Positions 17,186-24,448 of a stretch of 64,000 nucleotides of DNA are shown here, piece after piece (within the stretch, counting starts at the first letter, position 1; the number at the start of each line of letters is the position of its first letter). This DNA is from CAWKKW01 sp963850345. GTDB taxonomy: Bacteria > Acidobacteriota > Terriglobia > Terriglobales > Acidobacteriaceae. The notes under the pieces are model-generated. The model was not told where the DNA came from. It saw only the letters and a program-made list of their open reading frames with translations, and did no database searches. The position numbers and the translations under genes are program-made. The stretch covers positions 248,001 through 312,000 of the forward strand of contig CAWKKW010000005.1 in the NCBI GenBank assembly GCA_963850345.1. Reading direction: 5' to 3'.

Positions 17186-17221
17186 ACGGGGCGCACTCAT
17201 CGATTCGGTGATGCGCCCCGT
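17186..17221 (+). terminator. Hairpin after dnaK
   Basis: A perfect ten-base stem, ACGGGGCGCA paired with TGCGCCCCGT, encloses a sixteen-base loop that itself can pair partly (TCA..TGA). It is followed by CTGTTTCTG, a weak T-tract. It probably reduces read-through from dnaK into the downstream small genes, which would explain lower expression of the distal cluster members. Confidence 0.55.
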
Positions 17222-17276
17222 CTGTTTCTGGCAAGTAGAGCAAGATTCCCTGAAGTGAAGGAGAGTTGGTGTATCC

Positions 17277-17447
17277 ATGACTGACACCATGTGGAGATGT
17301 GAACAATTGAGGGCCGGCAAAGTTTATAACCGCGTCCTCTTCAATACCCAGGAAGAGGCGGAGAGCTTCGCGGCGCAGATGCGCAAGGTCGAGCCCGACC
17401 TCCCCTGGAGAATCGAAGCAGTCCCGGCCCATTCGGTCTGGAACTGA
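17277..17447 (+). CDS. Small conserved-looking hypothetical protein (56 aa)
   Basis: This short gene begins with ATG preceded by GAAGGAGAG about twelve bases upstream and ends at TGA 17445-17447. The product has no membrane segment or signal peptide. It opens MTDTMWRCEQLRAGKVYN, continues with a helix-like acidic/Ala stretch (NTQEEAESFAAQMRKVEP) and ends PAHSVWN. The composition is that of a folded soluble protein, not of random GC-rich sequence. It sits between the dnaK hairpin and a DUF4760-like gene on the same strand, so it may be part of the heat-shock cluster. No family is recognised. Confidence 0.6.
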   Translation: MTDTMWRCEQLRAGKVYNRVLFNTQEEAESFAAQMRKVEPDLPWRIEAVPAHSVWN

Positions 17448-17610
17448 AACCTATTCGGATCCCGCCGATCGGCTGTCAACCACGATCGGTGGGCTTCGCT
17501 GAATGGAGCGGCCACCGCCCCTCCATTCGCAAACCCGGCGTCCTTTCCAAGTCGAAGTGGAGGAGCCGCAGCTTAACCAGAATTCTCAGGAGAACGGCCC
17601 TCGGGGGCGC

Positions 17611-18261
17611 ATGCACATCGATTGGCAGGAGACCACAGCGCTGGCCACCTTTGGGCTGGTGCTCACAAGTTTTGGAGCGATCCTCTATGCCTCAAAGCAG
17701 CTGCACAACGAGCGAAACTACCGGCAGATGGCCAATCTGGAAAGGCAGCTCAGCTTCTTCCTCTCCGAAGGCTTTCTGCTGGCGCGCCGCAAGCTAGCAG
17801 AAGATCGCCTGGTCACCGAGGATCGAGCGGAGAGTGGCTTTCTCGCAGAGGATCGATCGCAGTCTGAGGAGCGCATGACCGATCGGCATCTGAAGCCGCT
17901 CGATCCGGAAGACCCTCCGCTGAGCGTGTTTGAGGTGCTCGACTTTTACGAACATGTGGCGCTGCTGGTCAAGAAAGATCACCTCGACGTCTACGACGTC
18001 TGGCATACGTTTTACGAATGGCTGCAACCGGTGTACTTCGATATGAAGAGCATTCTCGAGAATGAGAATGGACAGTGGACCGATCACTACTCGGACCTGC
18101 GCAAGCTCATGTCTCGACTCGAATCGATCCAGAGGACCAGGATGATTCGCCGCGGAAGAAAAGCCCATAAGAAGTTATGGACCGAGAAGCGAATCGTGGA
18201 ACACTACGAGTACGAAATCCAGGTAGGCGGCAGGCCGCGCCGCATTCGCGCAGCCGTTTGA
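17611..18261 (+). CDS. DUF4760-like membrane-anchored protein
   Basis: From the ATG at 17611 the product has 216 residues; the frame is open further upstream (to 17503) but that part is Pro/Gln-rich and unlike the rest. One membrane segment (TALATFGLVLTSFGAILYAS) sits at the N-terminus, followed by a coiled-coil-like helix (NERNYRQMANLERQLSFFLS) and a cytoplasmic domain with VFEVLDFYEHVALLVKKDHL and VWHTFYEWLQPVYFDMKSIL. The latter resembles DUF4760-type domains, in which a helix pair follows a single anchor. The function is unknown. It lies 41 bases upstream of dnaJ on the same strand, so cotranscription is likely. Confidence 0.6.
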   Translation: MHIDWQETTALATFGLVLTSFGAILYASKQLHNERNYRQMANLERQLSFFLSEGFLLARRKLAEDRLVTEDRAESGFLAEDRSQSEERMTDRHLKPLDPEDPPLSVFEVLDFYEHVALLVKKDHLDVYDVWHTFYEWLQPVYFDMKSILENENGQWTDHYSDLRKLMSRLESIQRTRMIRRGRKAHKKLWTEKRIVEHYEYEIQVGGRPRRIRAAV

Positions 18262-18302
18262 ACAATTGAGCCGTTGGGCACGAGGCAGGGAAACAGACAA
18301 CA

Positions 18303-19496
18303 ATGGCAACAACGCAGAAAGATTACTACGCCACACTCGGCGTGAAAAAAACAGCAACCGCTGACGAAATCCGCAAGGCGTTTCGTAAGCTGGCCCGTAA
18401 ACATCATCCCGACGTGAATCCGGGCGATAAGAAGGCAGAGGAGAAGTTCAAGGAAATCTCCGAAGCCAACGACGTGCTCAGCGACGAAAAGAAACGCAAG
18501 GTCTACGACCAGTTCGGGTTCTACTCCGACAACATCGACGCCGCTGCTGCGGAGGCTGCGGCACGTGGCGCGCAGGGCGGAGGTTCATCCCGTCGCGGTG
18601 GGCCGCAAGTTGACTTTGGTGGCTTCGACTTCTCCGACTTTGCGGGCGGAGCCGAACCCTCTGGCTCGGCGCAGGGCGGTTTCGGCGGCAGCTTCCGCGA
18701 CATCTTCTCCGGCATCTTTTCCGGCGGCGGGCAGCGCCAGCCCCAGGGCCCGCAACCCGGGACCGATCTCGAATACCAGGTGCAGGTTGATTTCTGGACC
18801 GCGATTCGAGGCGGCACCACTCGCCTGCAGGTCCAGCGCCAGGAGATGTGTGCCACCTGCAAGGGCAAGGGCAGCACCGGCGGCAGCCAGACCTGCGCCG
18901 AGTGCAACGGCACTGGCCAGGTCACCCAGATGGGCGGCCGCATGAAGTTCAACATCCAGTGTCCCCGCTGCGGCGGAACGGGCAAGAGTCAAAACACCTG
19001 CGCCACCTGCCACGGCGAAGGCGTCGTGACCAAGATGGAGACCATCGACTTCCGCATCAAGCCCGGCACCCGCGATGGCCAGCGCATCCGGCTCGCGGGC
19101 AAGGGCAACGCCGGCATGAACGGCGGCGTCGCGGGCGACCTCTACCTCGTCATCCGGCTCGGCAGCCACCCGGTCTTCTCGCGTTCGGGCGACGATATCC
19201 TGGTCACCATCCCGGTAACCGCGGTCGAAGCTGCGCTTGGGGCCAAGATTGAAGTGCCGACGATCGACGGACGTGCCCAGCTCAAGATTCCGCCAGGCAC
19301 CCAGTCCGGCCAGCGTCTCCGCATGCGCGAACGCGGCGTGCCCTTCGCCACCCGCGAGGGCGAGCGCGGCGACGAGATCGTCACCGTGGAGATTGTCGTG
19401 CCCCAGGTCAAGGACGAGCGCTCCAAGGAGATCCTTCGCGAGTTCGCCAAGCTGAACCCCGAAGATCCCCGCGAAAGCGTTTGGAGCAAGCTCTAA
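18303..19496 (+). CDS. dnaJ: Co-chaperone DnaJ (Hsp40)
   Basis: The 397-residue protein has all class A domains in order: a J domain with HPD at residues 35-37; a Gly/Phe-rich linker (GGFDFSDFAGG, GGFGGSFRDIF); a zinc-finger region with four CxxCxGxG motifs (CATCKGKG, CAECNGTG, CPRCGGTG, CATCHGEG); and C-terminal beta-domains for substrate binding. DnaJ delivers clients to DnaK and stimulates its ATPase. The linker contains an extra Ala/Gly-rich insertion. Only 41 bases separate it from the preceding gene. Confidence 0.97.
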   Translation: MATTQKDYYATLGVKKTATADEIRKAFRKLARKHHPDVNPGDKKAEEKFKEISEANDVLSDEKKRKVYDQFGFYSDNIDAAAAEAAARGAQGGGSSRRGGPQVDFGGFDFSDFAGGAEPSGSAQGGFGGSFRDIFSGIFSGGGQRQPQGPQPGTDLEYQVQVDFWTAIRGGTTRLQVQRQEMCATCKGKGSTGGSQTCAECNGTGQVTQMGGRMKFNIQCPRCGGTGKSQNTCATCHGEGVVTKMETIDFRIKPGTRDGQRIRLAGKGNAGMNGGVAGDLYLVIRLGSHPVFSRSGDDILVTIPVTAVEAALGAKIEVPTIDGRAQLKIPPGTQSGQRLRMRERGVPFATREGERGDEIVTVEIVVPQVKDERSKEILREFAKLNPEDPRESVWSKL

Positions 19497-19576
19497 GCGT
19501 GCGACCGAACCGCGACGTAGCGAAGCTCGGGGCGACGAAGGCAAGGGATTGGAACTGACGCGAGACGAAGGAAGCT

Positions 19577-20140
19577 ATGGGAACATCGCTCTCATCGACG
19601 GCAATCCTCGAAACCGAACGCCTGCTCCTGCGGCCGCTCGCGTACTCCGATGAAGACGCGATGCTGGACGTGCTCGGCGATCCGATTGCCATGCAGTGGT
19701 ATCCGCACCCGCTCTCTCGGGAGGAAGTGCGCGAATGGATCGACCGCAATCGGCGTCGCTTCGAGGACTACGGTGGCGGCCTCTTCGGCCTGGTTCTCAA
19801 AGAGACTGGCGAACTGGTCGGAGACTGCGGCCCGACGCGCCACGAGATTGAAGGCCGGCAGGAACACGAGATCGGTTACCACGTGCGCCGCGTATGGTGG
19901 AATCGCGGCCTCGCCACCGAAGCAGCCCGCGCCTGCATCGGCTTCGCCTTTGACCGCTTCAAGCCGGAGCGGGTGATTTCGATGATTCGGCCGGAGAACG
20001 TCCAGTCGCGCCGGGTCGCTGAAAAAAATGGACTCGTCCTCGAAAAAATGATTTGGTGGAGAGACTACGAACATTGCGTGTATCAGCTCACTGCTGACAC
20101 TTGGCACCAGAACCGGTCCGGAAAAGAGACAGGTCTATGA
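19577..20140 (+). CDS. GNAT-family N-acetyltransferase (RimJ/RimL type)
   Basis: The 187-residue protein starts LETERLLLRPLAYSDEDAM, the usual opening of RimJ/RimL-type acetyltransferases. The acetyl-CoA binding region is EIGYHVRRVWWNRGLATEAA (motif A, residues ~95-115), and the end has PENVQSRRVAEKNGLVLE, the conserved Asn-x-x-S/A-x-x-v-x-e-k-n-G motif B. Such enzymes acetylate N-termini or small molecules; the substrate here is unknown. Its stop overlaps the ATG of hspR (ATGA), tying its translation to the repressor's. Confidence 0.85.
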   Translation: MGTSLSSTAILETERLLLRPLAYSDEDAMLDVLGDPIAMQWYPHPLSREEVREWIDRNRRRFEDYGGGLFGLVLKETGELVGDCGPTRHEIEGRQEHEIGYHVRRVWWNRGLATEAARACIGFAFDRFKPERVISMIRPENVQSRRVAEKNGLVLEKMIWWRDYEHCVYQLTADTWHQNRSGKETGL

Positions 20141-20592
20141 CGACGAAACGCAGATCCAAGGGCGCCTACATGATCTCGGCCGTCGCCGAGATGTACGATA
20201 TCCACCCCCAGACCTTGCGGCTCTACGAACGCGAAGGGCTGCTCAAACCTTCGCGCACCGACGGCAACACCCGCCTCTATACCGATGAAGATCTCGAGCG
20301 CCTCGAATTCATTCTCAACCTGGCCAGAGATCTGGGCGTCAACATCGCCGGCATCGCCATCATCCTCCAGATGCGCGAGCGCATGGAAGAGATGAACCGC
20401 CAGATGCAGGACTTCGTCGACTACGTCCGCAATGAAATGCTCGCTCGCATGCACCACGCCGCGCCCGGACAAGGCTCCGCCATGATTCCCCTGCGCCGTT
20501 CGGTCGTGGTGGCCGCCGAGCCGCGCGCCGCAAACGCCAAACCCTCGATCCTAAATCCAACCCTCCGCAACGGCGACCGGAAACGGACGTAG
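20137..20592 (+). CDS. hspR: MerR-family heat-shock repressor HspR
   Basis: From the ATG overlapping the acetyltransferase stop the protein has 151 residues. The N-terminal winged helix-turn-helix reads YMISAVAEMYDIHPQTLRLYE (recognition helix with HPQTLR), followed by REGLLKPSRTDGNTRLYTDE, the HspR variant of the MerR motif. A long helix (MRERMEEMNRQMQDFVDYV) would form the dimer coiled coil. HspR represses dnaK operons by binding HAIR inverted repeats, using DnaK as co-repressor. A HAIR-like site lies upstream of dnaK at 15140-15160. The C-terminal ~30 residues are Ala/Arg/Pro-rich and probably disordered. Confidence 0.88.
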   Translation: MTTKRRSKGAYMISAVAEMYDIHPQTLRLYEREGLLKPSRTDGNTRLYTDEDLERLEFILNLARDLGVNIAGIAIILQMRERMEEMNRQMQDFVDYVRNEMLARMHHAAPGQGSAMIPLRRSVVVAAEPRAANAKPSILNPTLRNGDRKRT

Positions 20593-20680
20593 GGCGCTCC
20601 GTCTCCTCCTGGGTGCCCATCCCTAATTTCATCCCAACACTCAGGTGGTCCCGTCGTTGACACATACTCCGGGCCGCCGA

Positions 20681-20715
20681 GCGCCCCATCCTTGCACTGC
20701 CTCACGGTGACAACG
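20681..20715. repeat. Short dispersed repeat, copy 1
   Basis: The segment GCCCCATCCTTGCACTGCC followed by TCACGGTGACAACGG matches 21601-21635 with few differences. Both copies lie just outside members of the small-gene island, in the same orientation. Confidence 0.45.
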
Positions 20716-20784
20716 GTGGGTGAGCAGACATGGCCGCTAGCCCATCTCTAGTCTCACCTCAAAACTGAGCTCCCTCCTCGGGCA

Positions 20785-20965
20785 CCCCGCGAATCAGAGA
20801 GGGCGGAAGGTGCGGGTGGATGGGCCGGCGGCGTCGATGCTGGCCACCAGACTGGAGTGGAACCCATCCTTGAACCGATGATACGGTCCAGGAATGGGGC
20901 ACCCCACGGGTCGGGTTGCGTCGCAGCTCGGAGTGCGTGGGTGGTCCACCCGCCCGCTAGCTCCG
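20785..20965. repeat. Dispersed intergenic repeat, copy R1 (with carbonic-anhydrase 3' end)
   Basis: The left third (20786-20841) is nearly identical to 24442-24497, the last codons and stop of the beta-carbonic anhydrase gene, differing at about four bases. The right part carries GGAGTGGAACCCA, TTGAACCGATGATACGGTCC, GGAATGGGGCACCCCACGGG and GGTGGTCCACCCGCC, shared in the same order by R3 and R4 and, apart from the first block, by R2. GGGTGG.CCACCC is a palindrome, so the right end can fold into a hairpin. Confidence 0.65.
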
Positions 20966-21148
20966 CAGCGGATGGTCTGCCGGATGCTCCCGCTCCTGTG
21001 GCGACCGAAACAACACGGCTACTGCGAGAACGGCTGGGACAAAGGCCTTGTGCGATTCATGTGAGCAACGTGAACGGACCGGAGCATGGCTAACTCGGAA
21101 CGACCCTTCCTTCGCTGTTCAGCGTGGGTACTTGCTGCCGAGCAAAAC

Positions 21149-21521
21149 CTACTGACTGTGAAGGAACGAAAGCACCGCTCCGGTTCGTTTATCAAACTGG
21201 ATAATCAGCTCACCGCCCCGTTTGACCGCTATGCAAATGAGGATCGCCGATCACCGTCCAGACGTTTCCCTTGAGGCCCGCTCTAAGCGGCAGTTCAGAT
21301 GTGACCTTCTCTTTGCTCCAAATCGGAATCGCCACAGCTAGCGCGATGGACTTCGCGGTCTCAGCATCCGGCACAACTCCTGCTGCTGGGAACTCCGTCT
21401 TATGGCCTGAAGCTAGCCGACGATCATAGTCGATCATGTCGCTGTCGCCGACTGATTGAGCGATGCCACTACCCAACAGAATGGCACCCACAAGGCACCC
21501 GATGAATGTGTTCCGGCTCAT
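21149..21521 (-). pseudogene. NTF2-fold immunity-like protein, frameshifted
   Basis: The frame from ATG 21521 (AGGAG five bases upstream) gives a signal-like N-terminus (NTFIGCLVGAILLGSGIAQS) and then VVPDAETAKSIALAVAIPIW and GNVWTVIGDP, which match the NTF2-fold immunity domain pattern (PDaetA..IA.ai..p.yG, ..W.V.G). That frame stops at 21210 just where the family's final strands are expected. One base over, the sequence GGELIIQFDKRTGAVLSFLH continues to TAG at 21149-21151 and supplies exactly those strands. The shift is explained by one extra G in a four-G run (21216-21219 on the plus strand). It is either a true single-base disruption or a sequencing error; the original gene would encode about 123 residues. 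Confidence 0.65.
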
Positions 21522-21600
21522 GGTTTCTCCTGACCTATTGGGGGGCCCATCTCGAGTGACGACCGGCGGAGTTGGATCGAAGGTCGAATGGGCAGCCGGG

Positions 21601-21635
21601 GTGCCCATCCTTCGCACAGCCTCGCCGTGACGAGG
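21601..21635. repeat. Short dispersed repeat, copy 2
   Basis: This copy reads GTGCCCATCCTTCGCACAGC then CTCGCCGTGACGAGG and parallels 20681-20715. It lies upstream of the immunity-like gene, within a GC-rich stretch that also contains GGGGGCCCATC. Confidence 0.45.
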
Positions 21636-21802
21636 GCGTAACAAATACCCGTGAGCCGGAGTACGCTGGCCTGTCTATGCCGGATGGTCTGGTGCGTTAT
21701 CATAAACAGGCGACTTTCATCTCCTCACCCTCAGTTGTCACTGCAGGCTTCCGCTCTTAAAGGCTTCGCTTGCGCACGGATCTAGATCGGAGTAGCTACC
21801 TC

Positions 21803-22345
21803 ATGTTCGATGAACAAGCCGTTGCGTGTCCTGCCTGTACCGAGGCAATCGGACTATCTCAAACTATGTTCAGTTCTGATTTCGTGTGCCCGCATTGCAA
21901 TGCAGCGCTTCAGGTGCCAACCCTGTACACACGGTCCATCGTTCTGCTCGCTGTCCTTCTTGGATATGTTCTCGCATGGAAGCTCGCAATTTTTGGCCTG
22001 AAGGTTTGCTTTGGTCTGCCGCTGGGATTTTTTCTGTTCTGCATTCCTCTAACGCTTGTATTCGTGGCATCTTTATTACGCGTCGTTCCGTTGCTCATCA
22101 GGCCGAGGCTTGTACTAAAACGACCAAACGAACTTACGACTCTGAATCTCACGGTTGGATGCGCCACCCGACAACCGATGAAGCCGCTTCAAGGATGGCG
22201 CACCCACGGATCTGGGTTGGGATGGAGCCCGGAGTGCATGGTGGGCCACCCGCTTAGGGATGTAAACACGCAAAGGCCGTCCGGGAGGCGGCCAGCGGGG
22301 TTACAACGCGATAGGAAGCAAGGGGGTCTCCGCTCGCGCCTTTAA
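21803..22345 (+). CDS. Zinc-ribbon plus two-TM hypothetical protein, C-terminus running into a repeat
   Basis: From ATG 21803 (GGAG about ten bases upstream) the product begins with two CxxC pairs, CPACTEAIG and VCPHCNAALQ, spaced as in a small zinc ribbon. Two hydrophobic segments follow (SIVLLAVLLGYVLAWKLAIF and LPLGFFLFCIPLTLVFVASL). The last ~60 residues, from about LTVGCATRQP on, are translated from dispersed repeat R2 (22173-22255) and the hairpin beyond it, so they are probably not native: an ancestral stop near codon 115 was likely lost or overrun. Zinc-ribbon/TM proteins of this build are widespread and uncharacterised. Confidence 0.6.
   Translation: MFDEQAVACPACTEAIGLSQTMFSSDFVCPHCNAALQVPTLYTRSIVLLAVLLGYVLAWKLAIFGLKVCFGLPLGFFLFCIPLTLVFVASLLRVVPLLIRPRLVLKRPNELTTLNLTVGCATRQPMKPLQGWRTHGSGLGWSPECMVGHPLRDVNTQRPSGRRPAGLQRDRKQGGLRSRL
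22173..22255. repeat. Dispersed intergenic repeat, copy R2 (short form)
   Basis: This copy contains only the right part of the repeat: AACCGATGAAGCCGCTTC, AAGGATGGCGCACCCACGG, GGGTTGGGATGGAGCCCGG and ATGGTGGGCCACCCGC. It lacks the carbonic-anhydrase-like left third. It lies inside the 3' end of the open frame that starts at 21803 and downstream of the DUF416 gene on the other strand. Confidence 0.6.
22270..22293 (-). terminator. Terminator-like hairpin after the DUF416 gene
   Basis: Read on the minus strand, GGCCGCC and GGACGGCC pair around a short loop and are followed by TTTG. A closely similar hairpin lies at 23752-23771, downstream of the next minus-strand gene but one, so this may be a repeated terminator module. 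Confidence 0.45.
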
Positions 22346-22879
22346 AGACAGGATTATCTCGTCGCTGAACTGCTCTGGAAGGCCAGCAAGGAACCTGATG
22401 TCCTCCTCCTCCCGGCGATGCTCCTCTTGCATTAAGGGATGAGAAGCGAGGCGATCAACGTTATCGGGAGGGACTACAAGCGAGTCGTCCAGGCCGCTTA
22501 GGTAGAGGTACACAGACTCGCCAGCACGCGTTGAAACGTTTTCAATGTGGTCGGCGCATCCATCTTGCGTAAACTCTATTATGTCGCTCATCGCAAGGGC
22601 GGCGTCTAGAGCGAAGGATGTTAGCTCGTGAGAGTACTCCTCAGTGTCCGGTGCGCCTTTGCGACACGCCTCACTTAATGACCGGTCCACTTGACCATTC
22701 CGCAAGGCACCCCATGCGGCATTTTTGGCATGCAAGTAGCAAGAGTCGTCGAAGCCTGTGTCCCTTGAAAAAGCAACAAGGCTTGGCAGCATTCTCTCAA
22801 AAACCAACAGAGCAAAAGCAAGTTGCTTCTTTGGAGAGAGGCTCGTGATTGAAACGAGATTCTTTTCTTCGGGGGCCAT
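22301..22879 (-). CDS. DUF416 (YjaG-like) family protein
   Basis: The 192-residue protein has the DUF416 layout: SPKKQLAFALLVFERMLPSL near the N-terminus, FDDSCYLHAKNAAWGALRNG in the middle, and SFALDAALAMSDIIEF (the family's acidic helix) before a C-terminal Glu/Arg-rich helical region. It is predicted soluble and all-helical. E. coli YjaG has no established function. Here it is a solitary gene bounded by repeat copies R2 and R3, which sets it apart from a housekeeping context. The 3' end shares a hairpin terminator type with its neighbour at 23785. Confidence 0.7.
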   Translation of the reverse strand: MAPEEKNLVSITSLSPKKQLAFALLVFERMLPSLVAFSRDTGFDDSCYLHAKNAAWGALRNGQVDRSLSEACRKGAPDTEEYSHELTSFALDAALAMSDIIEFTQDGCADHIENVSTRAGESVYLYLSGLDDSLVVPPDNVDRLASHPLMQEEHRREEEDIRFLAGLPEQFSDEIILSLKARAETPLLPIAL

Positions 22880-22964
22880 CGAGTCTCCATCCTCCTAGAA
22901 TGGGAGGACTCCTTCAAGGGCGCTAAGGGCTGCAACACGCGCAATCCTCAAGAAGTCGGCACAA

Positions 22965-23104
22965 GATGGCTGGGTCGGCGGCTTCGATGTCGGCCACGGG
23001 ACTTGAGTGGAGCCCACCCTTGAACCGATGATGCCGGTTCAAGGATGGGGCACCCACAGGTCGGGGGTTGGGTCGGCTCGGAGTGCATGGGTGGGCCACC
23101 CGCC
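22965..23104. repeat. Dispersed intergenic repeat, copy R3
   Basis: It starts CTGGGTCGGCGGCTTCGATG, part of the carbonic-anhydrase-end segment, and continues with GGAGCCCACCCTTG, the inverted repeat GAACCGATGATGCCGGTTC, GGATGGGGCACCCACAGG, GGTTGGGTCGG and GGGTGGGCCACCCGCC. It lies directly 3' of the small membrane-protein gene at 23123. Confidence 0.65.
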
Positions 23105-23122
23105 GGAGTATCCGCGTAGTCT

Positions 23123-23404
23123 TCATCGAAATCTACCCATTCGCATAAAGAACCACCACAGCCAGTAAACAGCCATCAGAATGATCGGTGCATACAGGCT
23201 TGATTTACGGTTCACATTCGAAGCGCCTTTATCATTGGGAGCTTGGTTCAGCCTTTTATAGAGAAGAACGTTACCAAGGGAGAAAGCTATACCACTAACT
23301 ATCAAGAACATCGCCAACGAAGTGCTTGGAGGAACTGTAAGTGCGGCCAACACGATCGCAAACAACATCCCTGCCTCAACCAGTACCAACGTCGGTTTTT
23401 TCAT
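23123..23404 (-). CDS. Small hydrophobic membrane protein (93 aa)
   Basis: The product has three hydrophobic segments: TLVLVEAGMLFAIVLAALTV, SLAMFLIVSGIAFSLGNVLL and LYAPIILMAVYWLWWFFM, separated by short loops, the second ending in a basic/Asn-rich stretch. A three-TM topology is likely. The ATG has GGAAG (minus strand) about five bases upstream. No family is recognised. It stands alone between repeats R3 and R4 in the island of small solitary genes. Confidence 0.6.
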   Translation of the reverse strand: MKKPTLVLVEAGMLFAIVLAALTVPPSTSLAMFLIVSGIAFSLGNVLLYKRLNQAPNDKGASNVNRKSSLYAPIILMAVYWLWWFFMRMGRFR

Positions 23405-23480
23405 GCACCTTCCTGGTACTGCTTGATGGAATTACTCCACCGATCTGAAACTACCTGACGTTTGTATCTCAGCACACCCC

Positions 23481-23645
23481 TGCGGAAGGTGCGGGTGAAT
23501 GGGTCGGCGCCTTCTATCGTTGAGCACAGGACGGGAGTGGAACCCACCGTTGAACCGATGCCGGTTCAAGAATGGGGCACCCACAGGTCGGGGTTGGGTC
23601 GGAGCCAGAAGGGATTGGGTGGGCCACCCGCCAAGGTAGCTCTGC
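23481..23645. repeat. Dispersed intergenic repeat, copy R4
   Basis: This copy has the left segment GGAAGGTGCGGGTGAATGGG (as in the carbonic anhydrase end), then GGGAGTGGAACCCACCG, GAACCGATGCCGGTTC (a shortened version of the R3 inverted repeat), GAATGGGGCACCCACAGG and GGGTGGGCCACCCGCC. It lies 3' of the immunity-like gene at 23785. Confidence 0.65.
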
Positions 23646-23751
23646 AGCAACCCGCCGGGGGTGATGCGTCAGACCTAAATCCGGTTCAGAGCACCGTAGC
23701 CCTTTCGATGGGACGAGGCAGACCTCCCACATGGAGGCCCAGACACAGCAA

Positions 23752-23771
23752 GGCCGCCCCGGAGGACGGCC
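23752..23771 (-). terminator. Terminator-like hairpin after the gene at 23785
   Basis: On the minus strand GGCCGTCC, a short loop, and a GGGGCGGCC arm are followed by TTGCT. It is the second copy of the hairpin type seen at 22270-22293. Confidence 0.45.
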
Positions 23772-23784
23772 CCTTGGTGATCTC

Positions 23785-24204
23785 TTACTTGAAGCTTTCG
23801 AGCGAGAAGTCCTTTGCCAAGATGCTGATCGTTCCACCTGGTGGGCACAGGCTCACGTTGAAGTGAAGATAGTCATCGAAGCCTCGACCACCCCGGATAG
23901 GATCGTAGGGGCTAGGTTCGGAGATGACATTCTTCCAGTCCGACGACTCGTAGCATTTCGCACTCGAAATAGCGTCAGAGCACATCGACTTGGCCGCCAG
24001 ATAAATATCGGTTTGGTAGTAAACACACTCTTTGAAGACGATCTCTGTCGGCGTTAGAGAGCCGTCTTCACCAAGCAACTCAAGAGACAGTCTCGCTCGG
24101 TCCTCTTCCTCGAACTTGAAAAAGGAAAAGCCAACCAATTTGGAGTCATGCCACGAAATGGAGTTGAAACGCTGTATGGTCGGATTCTCTAATTGGATAG
24201 TCAT
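23785..24204 (-). CDS. Hypothetical protein resembling small immunity proteins
   Basis: The 139-residue protein opens with an ISWHDSKLVGFSFF segment after a polar N-terminus. A strand-turn start around a Trp-His-Asp motif followed by alternating hydrophobic strands is common in small immunity-type proteins of polymorphic toxin systems. A FKECVYYQTDIYLAA segment and an acidic, Gly-rich loop (SPYDPIRGGRGFDDY) follow. No signal peptide or membrane segment is seen. The immunity assignment rests on this general resemblance and on the neighbouring NTF2-type gene, so it is tentative; no toxin gene accompanies it. Confidence 0.5.
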   Translation of the reverse strand: MTIQLENPTIQRFNSISWHDSKLVGFSFFKFEEEDRARLSLELLGEDGSLTPTEIVFKECVYYQTDIYLAAKSMCSDAISSAKCYESSDWKNVISEPSPYDPIRGGRGFDDYLHFNVSLCPPGGTISILAKDFSLESFK

Positions 24205-24448
24205 GATTACCTCGGCTTATGGAATGGCTAGGTTCGCTGGAATCGCAGGCCACAGTGGTGGCGCAAGCGAGGGCGAGAACCTTATGACCATGTAAATGCC
24301 CAAACGGTTCTGATCGCTGCCCATGATGGTGAAGTGCGGCTGCGGTACACATTCTGCGGTTACGTTCTTGATCCGCGGCGCTCCCTTCTTTTGCTCCATT
24401 CGCGCTCTCGAGTCGGAGAGCTGGCTCTTGCCTTACACATCCCGCGAA

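Larger units (their letters stand above)
20593..21148. other. Gene-free stretch made largely of dispersed repeats
   Basis: No frame here looks like a protein. The stretch contains a short repeat (20681-20715) related to one at 21601-21635 and a nearly full copy of the longer dispersed repeat (20785-20965). The rest (20966-21148) contains the 3' flank of the frameshifted immunity-like gene. The 78-residue frame at 20857-21093 is a translation of repeat sequence. Confidence 0.5.

Noticed and set aside
20785..23645. Integron attC sites in the repeats between small genes
   Set aside because: GTTGGGT matches the attC R' consensus, but no complementary RYYYAAC partner lies at the expected distance and no integrase is in the window. 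Left as a hypothesis only.
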